A DNA stretch of 64,000 bases from Pseudoxanthomonas sp. GM95. GTDB taxonomy: Bacteria; Pseudomonadota; Gammaproteobacteria; Xanthomonadales; Xanthomonadaceae. This document shows, piece by piece, positions 1 through 19,051 of the stretch. Both the position numbers and the translations under genes were made by a program. The notes under the pieces were generated by a model that was given only the letters and a program-made list of their open reading frames with translations, was not told the DNA's origin and made no database searches. Position 1 is the stretch's first letter. Each line of letters begins with the position of its first letter. The DNA is taken from positions 496,001 to 560,000 of the forward strand of contig NZ_FOAX01000001.1 of the NCBI RefSeq assembly GCF_900109775.1, read 5' to 3'.

Positions 1-293
1 GCATCCGCACACGCGCGAGCGAAGTCCGCGTTCTCCGACAGGAAGCCATAGCCCGGATGCACCGCCTGTGCGCTGGTGGCCAGCGCCGCGGCGATGACCT
101 TGTCCGCGCGCAGGTAGCTTTCGCGCGAGGCGGCCGGGCCAATGCAGATTGCCTCGTCGGCCAGGCGGACGTGGCGTGCGTTGGCATCGGCCTGCGAATA
201 GACAGCCACCGTGGCGATGCCCAGGCAGCGGCAGGTGGCGATGATGCGGCAGGCGATCTCGCCGCGGTTGGCAATCAGGATCTTGTCGAACAC
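1..293 (-). CDS. liuD: Methylcrotonyl-CoA carboxylase biotin-carboxylase subunit (alpha), N-terminal part
   Basis: Only the first ~97 codons are present; the gene runs off the left edge. Read on the minus strand from a GTG at 291-293, it begins [17 protein letters not shown], the standard opening of biotin-carboxylase subunits (ATP-grasp fold), and continues to a [15 protein letters not shown] block. The GTG lies 2 bases after the liuC stop, so the two are translationally coupled. In the leucine pathway this subunit carboxylates biotin for the liuB carboxyltransferase. The N-terminus alone cannot separate it from an acetyl- or propionyl-CoA carboxylase subunit; the liuABC context decides the assignment. 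Confidence 0.88.
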   Translation of the reverse strand, partial: MFDKILIANRGEIACRIIATCRCLGIATVAVYSQADANARHVRLADEAICIGPAASRESYLRADKVIAAALATSAQAVHPGYGFLSENADFARACAD

Positions 294-295
294 GC

Positions 296-1081
296 TCAGG
301 ATCTCCAGGCCGGCGGACGCTTGGCGAAGAAGGCGGCGATGCCTTCGCGCGCCTCGTCGCTGTCGCGCGCGGCGGCGATGCGCGCGGTGGTGTCATGGAT
401 CAGCGCGGTGCCGATCGGCTGGGCGGCCACGTGCTGGACCAGCCGCTTGCACGCCGACTGCGCCTGCGGCGCGCCAGCCAGCAGGGCCTCGGTGATGTCA
501 CGGACGCGCGCGTCCAGCGCCGCTGCGTCGCAGACCTCGTGCACCAGCCCCAGCTGCAGGGCCTGCGCCGCGTCGAAGCGTTCACCGGTCAGGAAGTAGC
601 GCTGCGCCGCACGCGCGCCAATCGCGCGCAGGACGTACGGGCTGATCGTGGCAGGGATCAGGCCCAGCCGCACTTCGGTCGTGCCGAAGGACGCCTCCGG
701 CGAAGCAATCGCGATGTCGCAGGCCGCGACCAGCCCGGTGCCGCCGGCCAGCGCCGCGCCGTGCACGCGTGCGATCGTCGGCTTGGCGCAATGGGCCAGC
801 GTGGACAGCATCGTCGCCAACGCGCCGGCATCACGCAGGTTCTCGTCATGACTGAAGCCGGCCATGCGCCGCATCCAGTCCAGGTCGCCACCGGCGCAGA
901 AACTCCTGCCGCGTCCGGCCAGCACGATCACGCGCGTGCCCGCATCGGCCTCCAGCGTGCGCAGCGTCTCGGTCAGCGCGGCGATCAGGTGTTCGTCGAA
1001 TGCGTTGTGGACTTCTGGCCGGTTGAGCCACAGCGTGGCGACCGGGCCGTCGTGTTCGAGTTGCAGGTTCGATGCGCTCAT
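296..1081 (-). CDS. liuC: Methylglutaconyl-CoA hydratase (enoyl-CoA hydratase family)
   Basis: 261 residues, the normal length for a crotonase-fold enzyme. It should hydrate 3-methylglutaconyl-CoA to HMG-CoA in leucine degradation. The two backbone oxyanion-hole segments are recognisable, CAGGDLDWM and ALAGGTGL, followed by an EVRLGLIPA block typical of the family. It starts with ATG 10 bases after the liuB stop and ends 2 bases before the next gene, so it sits inside a tight operon. The family assignment is certain; the exact substrate rests on its place between the two carboxylase subunits. Confidence 0.88.
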   Translation of the reverse strand: MSASNLQLEHDGPVATLWLNRPEVHNAFDEHLIAALTETLRTLEADAGTRVIVLAGRGRSFCAGGDLDWMRRMAGFSHDENLRDAGALATMLSTLAHCAKPTIARVHGAALAGGTGLVAACDIAIASPEASFGTTEVRLGLIPATISPYVLRAIGARAAQRYFLTGERFDAAQALQLGLVHEVCDAAALDARVRDITEALLAGAPQAQSACKRLVQHVAAQPIGTALIHDTTARIAAARDSDEAREGIAAFFAKRPPAWRS

Positions 1082-1091
1082 GCCGGTCGCC

Positions 1092-2699
1092 TCACATGCG
1101 GAACACGCCGAAGCGCGTCGGTGCGATCGGGGCGTTCAATGCCGCCGCCAGGCCCAGGCCAAGCAGGCGTCGGGTCTGCGCGGGATCGACGATGCCGTCG
1201 TCCCACAGGCGCGCGGTGGCGTAGTAGGGATCGGACTGCGCTTCGAACTGCGCGCGGGTCGGGGATTTGAAAGCTTCTTCTTCTTCCGCGCTCCAGGGCT
1301 TTCCCTGTGCTTCCATGGCGTCGCGCCGCACGGTGGCCAGCACGGACGAGGCCTGTTCGCCGCCCATTACCGAGATGCGCGAGTTCGGCCAGCTCCACAA
1401 AAAACGCGGCGAGTACGCGCGTCCGCACATGCCGTAATTGCCGGCGCCGTACGAGCCGCCGATCAACACGGTGAACTTCGGCACCGAAGTCGTCGCCACC
1501 GCGGTCACCAGCTTGGCGCCGTCCTTGGCGATACCGCCGTTTTCGTAAGCGCGGCCGACCATGAAGCCGGTGATGTTCTGCAAAAACACCAACGGAATCC
1601 CGCGCTGCGAGCACAGTTCGACGAAGTGCGCGCCCTTGAGCGCGCTCTCGGAAAACAGGATGCCGTTGTTGGCGACGATGCCCACCGGATAGCCGTGGAT
1701 GTGGGCGAAACCGGTGACCAGCGTGGTGCCGTAGCGCGCCTTGAATTCATCGAAGCGCGAACCATCGACGATGCGCGCGATGACCTCGCGCACGTCGTAA
1801 GGCTTGCGCGTATCGGAGGGAATCACGCCATAGAGTTCGGCCGGGTCGTAACGCGGTTCTTCCGGACTCTGCAGCTGCACCTGCGGGGCGATGCGCGGGC
1901 CCAGGTTACCCACGATCCGGCGCAGCAACGACAGCGCATGGTGGTCGTTGTCGGCCAAATGGTCGGCCACGCCGGACAGGCGCGTGTGCACGTCGGCGCC
2001 GCCCAGGTCCTCGGCGCTGACGACTTCGCCGGTGGCGGCCTTCACCAGCGGTGGGCCGCCCAGGAAGATCGTGCCCTGGCCCTGCACGATGATGGTTTCA
2101 TCGCTCATCGCCGGCACGTAGGCGCCGCCGGCGGTGCAGGAGCCCATGACGCAGGCGATCTGTGGGATGCCCGCGGCCGAGAGCTGCGCCTGGTTGTAGA
2201 AGATCCGGCCGAAGTGCTCCTTGTCCGGAAAGACCTCGTCCTGCATCGGCAGGAACGCGCCGCCGGAATCAACCAGGTACAGGCAGGGCAGGTGGTTCTC
2301 GCGGGCGATCTCCTGCGCGCGCAGGTGCTTTTTCACCGTGATCGGGTAATAGGTGCCGCCCTTGACCGTGGCGTCGTTGGCGACGATTACGCACTCGCGG
2401 CCATGCACGCGGCCGATGCCGCCGACCACGCCGCCGGCCGGCACCTGGTCGTCGTACATGCCGTGTGCGGCCAGCGGCGACAGCTCCAGGAAGGGCGTGC
2501 CGGGGTCGATCAGCGCATCGACCCGGTCGCGCGCCAGCAGCTTGCCGCGGCCGGTGTGTTTGGCCCGTGCGCTTTCGCTACCGCCCAGCGCGGCCTGCGC
2601 GGTGCGGGCGCGCAAGGTGTCCACCTGCGCCTGCAGGGCGGCGCGGTTGGCCTGGAAGGCCTCGTCGTCGGTGCGCAGTTTCGAAACGATGACGCTCAT
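1092..2699 (-). CDS. liuB: Methylcrotonyl-CoA carboxylase carboxyltransferase subunit (beta)
   Basis: 535 residues, the usual length for bacterial MccB/LiuB. It transfers the carboxyl group from biotin to 3-methylcrotonyl-CoA. The N-terminal half contains the acyl-CoA carboxylase segment [18 protein letters not shown] and the [12 protein letters not shown] region; the C-terminal half contains [17 protein letters not shown], a glycine-rich oxyanion site typical of MCC-type beta subunits. It lies 13 bases after liuA and 10 before liuC. The biotin-carrying partner is the gene at the left edge. Confidence 0.94.
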   Translation of the reverse strand: MSVIVSKLRTDDEAFQANRAALQAQVDTLRARTAQAALGGSESARAKHTGRGKLLARDRVDALIDPGTPFLELSPLAAHGMYDDQVPAGGVVGGIGRVHGRECVIVANDATVKGGTYYPITVKKHLRAQEIARENHLPCLYLVDSGGAFLPMQDEVFPDKEHFGRIFYNQAQLSAAGIPQIACVMGSCTAGGAYVPAMSDETIIVQGQGTIFLGGPPLVKAATGEVVSAEDLGGADVHTRLSGVADHLADNDHHALSLLRRIVGNLGPRIAPQVQLQSPEEPRYDPAELYGVIPSDTRKPYDVREVIARIVDGSRFDEFKARYGTTLVTGFAHIHGYPVGIVANNGILFSESALKGAHFVELCSQRGIPLVFLQNITGFMVGRAYENGGIAKDGAKLVTAVATTSVPKFTVLIGGSYGAGNYGMCGRAYSPRFLWSWPNSRISVMGGEQASSVLATVRRDAMEAQGKPWSAEEEEAFKSPTRAQFEAQSDPYYATARLWDDGIVDPAQTRRLLGLGLAAALNAPIAPTRFGVFRM

Positions 2700-2712
2700 C
2701 GTGCGGCGCTCC

Positions 2713-3864
2713 TCAACCCTGGCCGACCAGTTCGCGGCCGATCAGCATCCGCCGGATTTCCGAGGTGCCTGCCCCGATTTCATAGAGCTTGGCGTCGCGC
2801 CACAGGCGCCCGGTCGGGTAGTCGTTGATGTAGCCGTTGCCGCCCAGCGACTGGATCGCCTGGCCGGCCATCCACGTGGCTTTCTCGGCGCTGTAGAGGA
2901 TCGCGCCGGCCGCATCCTTGCGCGTGGTCTCGCCGCGATCGCAGGCCTTGGCCACCGCGTACACGTAGGCGCGGCAGGCGTTGAAGCCCACGTACATGTC
3001 GGCCAGCTTGCCCTGCATCAGTTCGAATTCGCCGATCGGCCGGCCGAACTGGCGGCGTTCGCGCACGTACGGCAGCACGGCATCCATACACGCGGCCATG
3101 ATCCCCAGTGGCCCGCCGGACAGCACCACGCGTTCGTAGTCCAGGCCGGACATCAGCACTTTCACGCCCTGGTTGAGGCCGCCCAGGATGTTCTCTTCCG
3201 GCACTTCGCAATCCTGGAACACCAGCTCGCAGGTGTTGGAGCCGCGCATGCCGAGCTTGTCCAGCTTCTGCGCGGTCGAAAACCCCTTGAAATCCCGCTC
3301 GACGATGAACGCGGTGATGCCGCGCGGGCCGGCCTCCGGCTCGGTCTTGGCGTAGACCACCAGCGTGTGCGCGTCGGGCCCGTTGGTGATCCACATCTTG
3401 CTGCCGTTGAGCACGTAGCGATCGCCGCGCTTGTCCGCGCGCAGCTTCATGGAGACCACGTCCGAGCCGGCGCCGACCTCGCTCATCGCCAGCGCGCCGA
3501 TGTGCTCGCCGCTGATCAGTTTGGGCAGGTAGCGGGCTTTCTGCGCGGCGCTGCCGTTCTTGCGCAGCTGGTTCACGCACAGGTTGGAATGCGCGCCGTA
3601 GGACAGCCCGATCGCCGAGCAGGCGCGGGAAATTTCTTCCATCGCCACCACGTGCGCGAGGTAGCCCATCGCGGTGCCGCCGTATTCCTCCTCGACCGTC
3701 AGGCCCAGCAGGCCCATGTCGCCCAGTTGTGGCCAGAGCGCGTTGGGGAAGGCGTTGTCGCGGTCGGCCGGCTCGGCCAGCGGCGCAATCACGCTGCGGG
3801 CGAAGCTGTGGACCGCATCACGGAGCTGGTCGATGTCCTGTCCGAGGTCGAAGCTGAAATCCAT
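2713..3864 (-). CDS. liuA: Isovaleryl-CoA dehydrogenase
   Basis: FAD enzyme oxidising isovaleryl-CoA to 3-methylcrotonyl-CoA, first committed step of the liu pathway; electrons pass to ETF. I chose the ATG at 3864, giving 383 residues that begin [18 protein letters not shown]; an upstream in-frame start would add 53 residues unlike the family. Acyl-CoA dehydrogenase signatures are visible: [11 protein letters not shown] near residue 127, the [10 protein letters not shown] block near 156, and [16 protein letters not shown] near 239. Glu244 in that last block matches the unusual catalytic Glu position of isovaleryl-CoA dehydrogenases. It is the first gene of the operon. Confidence 0.94.
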   Translation of the reverse strand: MDFSFDLGQDIDQLRDAVHSFARSVIAPLAEPADRDNAFPNALWPQLGDMGLLGLTVEEEYGGTAMGYLAHVVAMEEISRACSAIGLSYGAHSNLCVNQLRKNGSAAQKARYLPKLISGEHIGALAMSEVGAGSDVVSMKLRADKRGDRYVLNGSKMWITNGPDAHTLVVYAKTEPEAGPRGITAFIVERDFKGFSTAQKLDKLGMRGSNTCELVFQDCEVPEENILGGLNQGVKVLMSGLDYERVVLSGGPLGIMAACMDAVLPYVRERRQFGRPIGEFELMQGKLADMYVGFNACRAYVYAVAKACDRGETTRKDAAGAILYSAEKATWMAGQAIQSLGGNGYINDYPTGRLWRDAKLYEIGAGTSEIRRMLIGRELVGQG

Positions 3865-4123
3865 GGCGCAAGGTGTCCTTATCGCGGGTCGTCCGTACCC
3901 GGAGAATGGCACGGCAAAAGCGGGGCAGGCTGACGATGGAAGGGCGCGCTGGCACGCTGCAGGGCAGCATCGTGCGATTTGTTTGCAATCGGTGCTTCCC
4001 GTAACGGCGCTTGCCTGCCACAATGCGCGCCCCTGCGGCAGGCCGCCGACGGGGCGCCAGCGATGGCGTGCTGCACTTTCGGGTGCGCAAGGTGGGGCCG
4101 GCAGGAAATCCGGTGCACAGTCG
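3865..4123. other. Gap between divergent liuA and the tRNA-tuf operon
   Basis: No convincing gene is seen here. The region should hold the liuA promoter (minus strand) and the upstream part of the tRNA promoter. The only symmetric element noticed is CGATT at 3975-3979 and AATCG at 3987-3991, separated by 7 bases, which could be a binding site for a liu regulator. That is a weak guess. Short reading frames in this stretch are not supported by any recognisable protein. Confidence 0.4.
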
Positions 4124-4152
4124 TTGACAGCGCATCGATCTCACGCCAGAAT
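4124..4152 (+). promoter_or_regulatory. Sigma70-type promoter of the tRNA-tuf operon
   Basis: A perfect -35 TTGACA at 4124-4129 is followed, 17 bases later, by a -10 CAGAAT at 4147-4152. The next bases (CACCGGCTG) are GC-rich, a discriminator type common in stringently controlled stable-RNA promoters. It lies about 48 bases upstream of tRNA-Tyr. Stringent control is inferred. Confidence 0.75.
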
Positions 4153-4199
4153 CACCGGCTGTTTCACCCCGGTCCAACAGGCCGGGTCCGAGTAAGATC

Positions 4200-4285
4200 G
4201 GAGGGATACCCAAGCGGCCAACGGGGGCAGACTGTAAATCTGCTGGCTTACGCCTTCGGTGGTTCGAATCCACCTCCCTCCACCA
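4200..4285 (+). tRNA. tRNA-Tyr (GTA)
   Basis: The acceptor stem GGAGGGA at 4200-4206 pairs with TCCCTCC at 4275-4281; the CCA end is encoded at 4283-4285. The anticodon GTA is at 4234-4236 in the loop CTGTAAA. The GGTTCGAATCC T-arm is intact, and the long variable arm of class II tRNAs lies between the anticodon and T arms. It is the first gene of the tyr-gly-thr-tuf transcript, the order also known from the E. coli tufB operon. Confidence 0.97.
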
Positions 4286-4322
4286 AGTTTCAACCAGGTT
4301 TTTGTTGTTGCGGTGCCCCGGC

Positions 4323-4396
4323 GCGGGAGTAGTTCAACGGTAGAACCTCAGCCTTCCAAGCTGATGGTGCGGGTTCGATTCCCGTCTCCCGCTCCA
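4323..4396 (+). tRNA. tRNA-Gly (TCC)
   Basis: The acceptor stem GCGGGAG at 4323-4329 pairs with CTCCCGC at 4386-4392; the CCA end is encoded at 4394-4396. The anticodon TCC is at 4355-4357, and the T-arm GGGTTCGATTCCC is intact. It lies 37 bases after tRNA-Tyr and is probably processed from the same precursor. Confidence 0.97.
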
Positions 4397-4447
4397 TTGA
4401 ACTTCCGCTCCATTGTCGCCAGATCCGCCGCAGCGACATCGTTTCAC

Positions 4448-4523
4448 GCTCACGTAGCTCAGTCGGTAGAGCACCTCCTTGGTAAGGAGGAGGTCGAAGG
4501 TTCGATTCCTTTCGTGAGCACCA
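4448..4523 (+). tRNA. tRNA-Thr (GGT)
   Basis: The acceptor stem GCTCACG at 4448-4454 pairs with CGTGAGC at 4513-4519; CCA is encoded at 4521-4523. The anticodon GGT is at 4481-4483 between the CTCC and GGAG stem arms. It is the last tRNA before tuf, which starts 51 bases downstream. Confidence 0.97.
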
Positions 4524-4574
4524 TCCAAGCAGTACGTTTCACCCTCTTATCTAACGATCCGAGAATAAGCAGCC

Positions 4575-5765
<1,191 letters not shown>

Positions 5766-5779
5766 TAAGGTCCTGCGAT

Positions 5780-5838
5780 TCGGCGATCCCGCATCGCCGA
5801 TGAGTGACGCGATGGCGGGCCGGGAACCTCGGTCCGCC
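5780..5838 (+). terminator. Tandem hairpins downstream of the first tuf
   Basis: TCGGCGAT (5780-5787) pairs perfectly with ATCGCCGA (5793-5800). A second stem pairs GGCGGGCC (5814-5821) with GGTCCGCC (5831-5838), with one G-U pair. No U-tract follows, so this may be a processing or attenuation structure between tuf and tRNA-Trp and not a strong terminator. Confidence 0.45.
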
Positions 5839-5874
5839 TTCGCCGTCTAAGGGCATCCTTCAGGCAGTTTCCGT

Positions 5875-5950
<76 letters not shown>

Positions 5951-6011
5951 CTGTCCCGTTTCTCCCGTCGCCGCTGGCGGCGGTGCAGTGCAAGGCGGCA
6001 CATCCGACCGA

Positions 6012-6404
6012 ATGAACAGCAAGATCCAACAATCCAAGGTGGCAGGCACGTCCGGCGCTGATATCGCCAAATACGTGCTGGCCGCTGCGCTGGTGGTGGC
6101 CGGCCTGGTGGTGTGGTGGTGGTTTGCTGGCCAGTGGGCCACGCCGCTGCGTGCCTTGGTCGTGGTCGTGGGTCTGGTTGCAGGTGCGGCGGTGTTTATC
6201 GCCACGGCCAAGGGGCGCGACACGGTCGAGTTCCTGGCTGAGTCCCGCTTCGAGTTGCGCAAGGTGGTCTGGCCGACGCGCCAGGAATCGTTGCGCATGA
6301 CCTGGGTGGTGATGGTGGTGGTATTGATCCTCAGCCTGATCCTGGCTGGCTTCGATTTCGGCATCCAGTGGATGGTCGAGAAATTGTTCACGATGGGTCG
6401 TTGA
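6012..6404 (+). CDS. secE: Preprotein translocase subunit SecE
   Basis: 130 residues from the ATG at 6012 ([12 protein letters not shown]); an in-frame upstream start adds 8 residues with no better ribosome-binding site. Three hydrophobic segments are visible, roughly residues 19-38, 46-66 and 96-120, matching the three-helix E. coli type and not the one-helix form. The conserved amphipathic stretch [13 protein letters not shown] precedes the last helix and clamps SecY. nusG follows 13 bases downstream, the classic secE-nusG pair. Confidence 0.96.
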   Translation: MNSKIQQSKVAGTSGADIAKYVLAAALVVAGLVVWWWFAGQWATPLRALVVVVGLVAGAAVFIATAKGRDTVEFLAESRFELRKVVWPTRQESLRMTWVVMVVVLILSLILAGFDFGIQWMVEKLFTMGR

Positions 6405-6417
6405 GGAGAATTCCGCA

Positions 6418-6975
6418 GTGAAGCGTTGGTACGTGGTACATGCCTATTCGGGCTTCGAGAAGTCGGTGGCGCAGGCCTTGCGCGATCGCATCGTGCGCAA
6501 CGGCATGGAAGAGCGCTTCGGTGACGTGCTGGTTCCGACCGAGGAAGTGATCGAGATGCGCTCCGGCCAGAAGCGCCGTTCCGAGCGCAAGTTCTTCCCG
6601 GGTTACGTGCTGGTCCAGATCGAGACCCACGAAGAAGCGGGCATCCCGCGCATCGACAACGAGTCGTGGCACATGGTGAAGGAAACCAGCAAGGTGCTGG
6701 GCTTCATTGGTGGCACCGCCGACCGTCCGCTGCCGATCCGCGATGATGAGGCTGCCGCGATCCTGGATCGTGTTCAGGAAGGCGTCGAGAAGCCGCGTCC
6801 GAAGGTGCTGTTCGAGCCGGGCGAGATGGTGCGCGTGGTCGATGGCCCGTTCAACGACTTCAACGGCGTGGTCGAGGAAGTCAATTACGAAAAGAGCCGC
6901 CTGCGCGTCGCGGTGCTCATCTTCGGCCGCTCCACCCCGGTGGAGCTGGAATTCGGCCAGGTCGAGAAGGCCTGA
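6418..6975 (+). CDS. nusG: Transcription termination/antitermination factor NusG
   Basis: 185 residues with a GTG start preceded by GAGGAG. The NGN domain (about residues 1-115) begins [16 protein letters not shown]. The KOW domain (about 130-185) contains [19 protein letters not shown]. NusG links RNA polymerase to Rho and, through S10, to the leading ribosome. It sits directly upstream of the L11 operon. Confidence 0.98.
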   Translation: MKRWYVVHAYSGFEKSVAQALRDRIVRNGMEERFGDVLVPTEEVIEMRSGQKRRSERKFFPGYVLVQIETHEEAGIPRIDNESWHMVKETSKVLGFIGGTADRPLPIRDDEAAAILDRVQEGVEKPRPKVLFEPGEMVRVVDGPFNDFNGVVEEVNYEKSRLRVAVLIFGRSTPVELEFGQVEKA

Positions 6976-7016
6976 TCCCGGCGTCCGGCGCCGCGTGCGC
7001 CGGAATGCAAAAAACC

Positions 7017-7025
7017 TGCTATAGT
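7017..7025 (+). promoter_or_regulatory. Extended -10 promoter for the L11-L1 (rplK) leader
   Basis: TGC-TATAGT at 7017-7025 is an extended -10 element; no good -35 hexamer lies 17 bases upstream. It lies in the 204-base gap between nusG and rplK and is followed by two hairpins. The same TGCTAT core recurs in front of rpsM. The promoter would give a leader of about 150 bases. Confidence 0.55.
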
Positions 7026-7028
7026 GCG

Positions 7029-7086
7029 CGGCTCCCTGCCTAGTAGAGCCGGGCAAGTGCAATGGCCGCCTGCGAGGGCGGCCTTT
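7029..7086 (+). promoter_or_regulatory. rplK leader hairpins
   Basis: CGGCTC (7029-7034) pairs with GAGCCG (7046-7051) just after the promoter. GGCCGCC (7064-7070) pairs with GGCGGCC (7077-7083) and is followed by TTTGT. The second looks like a weak intrinsic terminator in front of rplK and could act as an attenuator. L1 is known to repress its own operon through the L11 leader in E. coli; I could not identify the L1 site here. Confidence 0.45.
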
Positions 7087-7179
7087 GTCACGAACGAGAT
7101 ACGCGATGTCGGGACGCGTGATTTTCCCGATCCGATGGGGAGCCTGTATCCCAGGCGCTAGCACCCGGAGAGCATTGAA

Positions 7180-7608
7180 ATGGCAAAGAAAGTTGTCGGT
7201 TACATCAAGCTGCAGGTGAAGGCCGGTCAGGCCAATCCCTCGCCGCCGGTCGGTCCTGCGCTGGGTCAGCGCGGCCTGAACATCATGGAGTTCTGCAAGG
7301 CGTTCAACGCCGCCACGCAGAAGCTCGAGCCGGGTCTGCCGACCCCGGTCATCATCACGGCCTATTCCGACCGTACCTTCACCTTCATCACCAAGTCGAC
7401 CCCGGCTTCGGTGCTGCTGAAGAAGGCCGTCGGCATCCAGTCCGGCTCCAAGCGCCCGAACACCGAGAAGGTGGGCAAGGTCACGCGCAAGCAGCTCGAA
7501 GAGATCGCCAAGGCGAAGGAAGCCGACCTGACTGCAGCCGACCTGGATGCAGCGGTGCGCACGATTGCGGGCTCGGCCCGTTCCATGGGTCTGACGGTCG
7601 AGGGCTGA
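7180..7608 (+). CDS. rplK: 50S ribosomal protein L11
   Basis: 142 residues. It binds the GTPase-associated region of 23S rRNA and is needed for RelA activation. The N-terminal domain shows the proline-rich [15 protein letters not shown] block (near residues 21-35), the contact site for thiopeptides; the C-terminal domain is the rRNA-binding part. Its stop is 4 bases before rplA, so translation is coupled. Confidence 0.98.
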   Translation: MAKKVVGYIKLQVKAGQANPSPPVGPALGQRGLNIMEFCKAFNAATQKLEPGLPTPVIITAYSDRTFTFITKSTPASVLLKKAVGIQSGSKRPNTEKVGKVTRKQLEEIAKAKEADLTAADLDAAVRTIAGSARSMGLTVEG

Positions 7609-7612
7609 GACA

Positions 7613-8311
7613 ATGGCAATGAACAAGCGACAGAAGGCCATCCTGGCCGCCGTGACCCCGGGCAAGGCCTATGGCTTTGACGAGGCCCTGAAGATCCTCA
7701 AGAGCGCCACCAAGGCCAAGTTCGTTGAGTCGATCGACGTGGCCGTGCGTCTGGGCGTCGATGCCAAGAAGTCCGACCAGCAGGTGCGCGGTTCCACCGT
7801 GCTGCCGGCCGGTACCGGCAAGTCGGTCCGCGTGGCGGTGTTCGCACCGGCCGGTGCCAAGGCTGACGAAGCCCTGGCCGCTGGCGCCGAGGCCGTGGGC
7901 ATGGACGACCTGGCCGAGAAGATGCAGGCCGGTGACCTGAACTACGACGTGGTCATCGCCACCCCGGACGCGATGCGCGTGGTGGGTAAGCTGGGTACGC
8001 TGCTGGGCCCGCGTGGCCTGATGCCGAACCCGAAGGTCGGCACCGTCTCGGCCAATCCGGCTGAAGCGGTGAAGAACGCCAAGTCGGGCCAGGTGCGTTA
8101 CCGCACCGACAAGGCCGGCATCATCCACTGCACCATCGGCAAGGCGTCCTTCGAAGACGGCGCGCTGAAGGACAACCTGCAGGCGCTGCTGGCTGACCTG
8201 GTCAAGGCCAAGCCGTCGACCGCCAAGGGTCAGTACCTGCAGAAGATTTCGCTCAGCTCCACGATGGGCCCCGGCGTGACCGTGGACCAGTCCTCGCTGA
8301 GCCTGAAGTAA
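7613..8311 (+). CDS. rplA: 50S ribosomal protein L1
   Basis: 232 residues. It forms the mobile L1 stalk at the E site and in E. coli represses translation of rplK-rplA. The family signature [18 protein letters not shown] is present near residues 126-143. It is followed by a strong hairpin and then the L10 leader. Confidence 0.98.
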   Translation: MAMNKRQKAILAAVTPGKAYGFDEALKILKSATKAKFVESIDVAVRLGVDAKKSDQQVRGSTVLPAGTGKSVRVAVFAPAGAKADEALAAGAEAVGMDDLAEKMQAGDLNYDVVIATPDAMRVVGKLGTLLGPRGLMPNPKVGTVSANPAEAVKNAKSGQVRYRTDKAGIIHCTIGKASFEDGALKDNLQALLADLVKAKPSTAKGQYLQKISLSSTMGPGVTVDQSSLSLK

Positions 8312-8320
8312 TTGCTGTAA

Positions 8321-8346
8321 CCGGCAGCAGGGCAACCTGCTGCCGG
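8321..8346 (+). terminator. Perfect 10-bp hairpin after rplA
   Basis: CCGGCAGCAG (8321-8330) and CTGCTGCCGG (8337-8346) pair completely around a 6-base loop. The following bases are TGTTGTGCTT, only partly U-rich. It separates the L11-L1 unit from the L10-L12 unit and may cause partial termination. Confidence 0.6.
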
Positions 8347-8393
8347 TGTTGTGCTTGAGGGCGATCGGACCGGAGCGATCCGGAAAGAAAGCC

Positions 8394-8605
8394 GTCAAAG
8401 ACCGCAGGTGCGGTCAGCGCGCTCCGACGACGGGCAGGGAAGCTCGGTCCTGGCAAGGATTCGGCGTCGGCGCTAGCGGGACTGCTTGATTGGCTTTACG
8501 GCCAGCCCGCGCAGATGGTGCCGCCTTCATCGGTTTGTTCTGGTTTCCCGTTTCGGGTGCCAGTTGATAAGGCCACCAGATGGGATGCATCGGCATCCCC
8601 GGCGT
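8394..8605 (+). ncRNA. L10 leader (autoregulatory 5' region of rplJ-rplL)
   Basis: This untranslated stretch carries landmarks I recognise from gammaproteobacterial L10 leaders: AAAGACCGCAGG near 8397, CGCAGATGGTG near 8511 and AAGGCCACCAGATGG near 8569. In this element free L10(L12)4 binds the mRNA and represses rplJ-rplL translation. The exact ends are approximate. The whole 363-base rplA-rplJ gap (8312-8674) contains the upstream hairpin, this leader and the ribosome-binding site AAGAGGAG, and no gene. Confidence 0.72.
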
Positions 8606-8674
8606 CCAGGATGGATGCTGCCCTGGACCGCAAGCGGCAGGAGCCGTGAGCGGAGTTCACAAGAGGAGTGATTA

Positions 8675-9226
8675 ATGGCTCTCAATCTGTCCCAGAAGCA
8701 AGAAGTTGTCGCCGAGCTGGCAGAAGTCGCTGCCAAGGCACACTCCTTGATCGCCGCCGAATACGCAGGCACCACGGTCAGTCAGATGACCGCGATGCGC
8801 AAGCAGGCGCGTGAGTCCGGCGTGTACCTGCGGGTCGTCAAGAACACCTTGGCCGCCCGCGCAGTGGAAGGTACCGAATACGAGTGCACCAAGGACTCGT
8901 TGGTCGGCCCGCTGCTGTACGCGTTCTCGACCGAGGAGCCCGGCGCTGCCGGTCGCCTGATCAAGGAATTCGCCAAGAGCAACGACAAGCTGCAGCCCAA
9001 GGTTGTCGCCGTCGGTGGCCAGATGTACCCGGCCAGCCACGTCGATGTCCTGGCTTCGCTGCCCACGCTCGATCAGGCCCTGGCCATGCTGGCCCGCGTC
9101 CTGGCCGAACCCGCCACGATGTTCGCCCGCGCCGTCAAGGCCGTGGCCGACCAGCAGGGCGGTGGCGACGAAGCGGCTCCGGTCGAAGCAGAAGCCTCGG
9201 CTGAAGCGCCGGCTGAATCGGCTTAA
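8675..9226 (+). CDS. rplJ: 50S ribosomal protein L10
   Basis: 183 residues, longer than the 165 of E. coli mainly through an acidic Ala/Glu-rich tail. It forms the base of the L12 stalk: the N-terminal domain ([18 protein letters not shown] onward) binds 23S rRNA, and the C-terminal helix carries L12 dimers. A good ribosome-binding site (AGAGGAG) precedes the ATG. Regulation by the leader just upstream is expected. Confidence 0.97.
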   Translation: MALNLSQKQEVVAELAEVAAKAHSLIAAEYAGTTVSQMTAMRKQARESGVYLRVVKNTLAARAVEGTEYECTKDSLVGPLLYAFSTEEPGAAGRLIKEFAKSNDKLQPKVVAVGGQMYPASHVDVLASLPTLDQALAMLARVLAEPATMFARAVKAVADQQGGGDEAAPVEAEASAEAPAESA

Positions 9227-9268
9227 TTTTCGTATCCCATTCCAGAATATTTACCGAAGGTAATCACA

Positions 9269-9637
9269 ATGTCCCTGTCCAACGAACAGATCGTCGACGC
9301 CATCGCTGAAAAGACCCTCATGGAAGTCATGGAGCTGGTCAAGGCGATCGAAGAAAAGTTTGGCGTTTCCGCCGCCGCTCCGGTGGCCGTGGCCGCCGCC
9401 GCTGGCCCGGCTGCTGCTGTCGAAGAGCAGACCGAGTTCAACGTCATTCTGAAGGAAGCCGGCGCCAAGAAGGTCGACGTCATCAAGGCTGTCCGCGCCA
9501 TCACCGGCCTGGGCCTGAAGGAAGCCAAGGACCTCACCGAGGCCGGCGGCGTCCTGAAGGAAGCCGTGTCGAAGGAAGACGCCGAGAAGATGAAGAAGGA
9601 CCTCGAGGCCGCTGGTGCGACCGTCGAAGTGAAGTAA
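9269..9637 (+). CDS. rplL: 50S ribosomal protein L7/L12
   Basis: 122 residues. It is the stalk protein that recruits translational GTPases, present in several copies per ribosome. The N-terminal dimerisation helix, an Ala/Pro-rich hinge (about residues 33-55) and the C-terminal domain with [20 protein letters not shown] are all present. It starts 42 bases after rplJ. Confidence 0.98.
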   Translation: MSLSNEQIVDAIAEKTLMEVMELVKAIEEKFGVSAAAPVAVAAAAGPAAAVEEQTEFNVILKEAGAKKVDVIKAVRAITGLGLKEAKDLTEAGGVLKEAVSKEDAEKMKKDLEAAGATVEVK

Positions 9638-9673
9638 TCGAAATTCGTCGCCTGGCTCCATCGGCGACACCCA

Positions 9674-9701
9674 AAGGCCGGGGGCGAAAGCCCCTGGCCT
9701 T
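9674..9701 (+). terminator. Attenuator-like hairpin between rplL and rpoB
   Basis: A 12-bp stem (9674-9685 with 9690-9701), containing one G-U pair and a GAAA tetraloop, is followed by CGGTCGTTGTTG. It lies in the 285-base rplL-rpoB gap, where E. coli has a partial terminator that lowers rpoBC relative to rplJL. The rest of the gap up to 9922 shows no gene. Confidence 0.65.
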
Positions 9702-9922
9702 CGGTCGTTGTTGAAATCGCAGTACGCAAGACACAACTAGCAGGTCGTTGTTCCGCCACACCGCGGCGAGAAAATCCACGAGTTGGTAGTTGGAAGTAGC
9801 GGGAGATGGCGTGCTGGTGCCGGCAATACCAGCGACTTCCAACTGACAGTTCTTCCCATTCGAAAGAATGTTTCCCCCGGAGCCGCGGACGCGCGGTTCC
9901 CAGATGCCAGAGGCAATGCCCC

Positions 9923-14116
<4,194 letters not shown>

Positions 14117-14208
14117 TCGCGCTGCCGGCGCGGTGGCCTAGCCGCCGCGCCGGGACGTCCCCTTTCGACCAGCCCATCGACAAGCATTCCTCCTGAGGGA
14201 GAACCAAA

Positions 14209-18435
<4,227 letters not shown>

Positions 18436-18442
18436 GCAAGAC

Positions 18443-18500
18443 CGGCCGGCCCTTGCGAGGGCCGGCCGAGCCAAGTGGAAGGGGGCGCAGGATGCGCCCC
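18443..18500 (+). terminator. Two tandem GC hairpins after rpoC
   Basis: CGGCCGGCCC (18443-18452) pairs fully with GGGCCGGCCG (18459-18468). Directly downstream GGGGCGC (18482-18488) pairs with GCGCCCC (18494-18500). Neither is followed by a U-tract. They mark the end of the rpoBC transcript just before the str promoter. Confidence 0.55.
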
Positions 18501-18546
18501 GTATCCCGGTCGGGGATCGACCAGACGGCTGTGCGGATTTCGTCGG

Positions 18547-18576
18547 TTGACGACAAATTCAACAGCCAGCTATACT
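18547..18576 (+). promoter_or_regulatory. str operon promoter (rpsL)
   Basis: -35 TTGACG at 18547-18552 and -10 TATACT at 18571-18576 are separated by 18 bases. This is one of the best promoters in the window. The predicted start near 18583 places the leader hairpin at the very 5' end of the mRNA. Confidence 0.82.
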
Positions 18577-18585
18577 CTCCTGTCT

Positions 18586-18618
18586 CGGCAGGCCGCTTTT
18601 ACGGCCTGCCGTCGTTTT
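18586..18618 (+). promoter_or_regulatory. rpsL 5' leader hairpin
   Basis: CGGCAGGCCG (18586-18595) pairs with CGGCCTGCCG (18602-18611) around CTTTTA and is followed by TCGTTTT. It sits 10 bases after the -10 box. The same stem sequence and spacing occur at the rpsJ promoter. It is either a premature terminator or a 5'-protecting hairpin. Confidence 0.65.
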
Positions 18619-18665
18619 CACGCACAAGGCCCGGCGTTTTCGGCCTTCATTCAAAGAATCCAAAG

Positions 18666-19040
<375 letters not shown>

Positions 19041-19051
19041 GGGAATAAATC

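Noticed and set aside
864-3933. Long plus-strand open frames opposite liuB and liuA
   Set aside because: Antisense shadows of recognised enzymes with low-complexity Ala/Arg/His composition.
3975-3991. CGATT-7-AATCG near liuA as a regulator site
   Set aside because: Arms of five bases are too short to stand alone; it is mentioned only in the gap note.
9373-9430. Ala/Val-rich repeat-like stretch in rplL
   Set aside because: This is the normal flexible hinge of L7/L12, not a tandem repeat.
9806-9922. An in-frame N-terminal extension of rpoB by 39 codons
   Set aside because: The extension is unlike RpoB proteins and crosses the intergenic region; [15 protein letters not shown] is the expected beginning.
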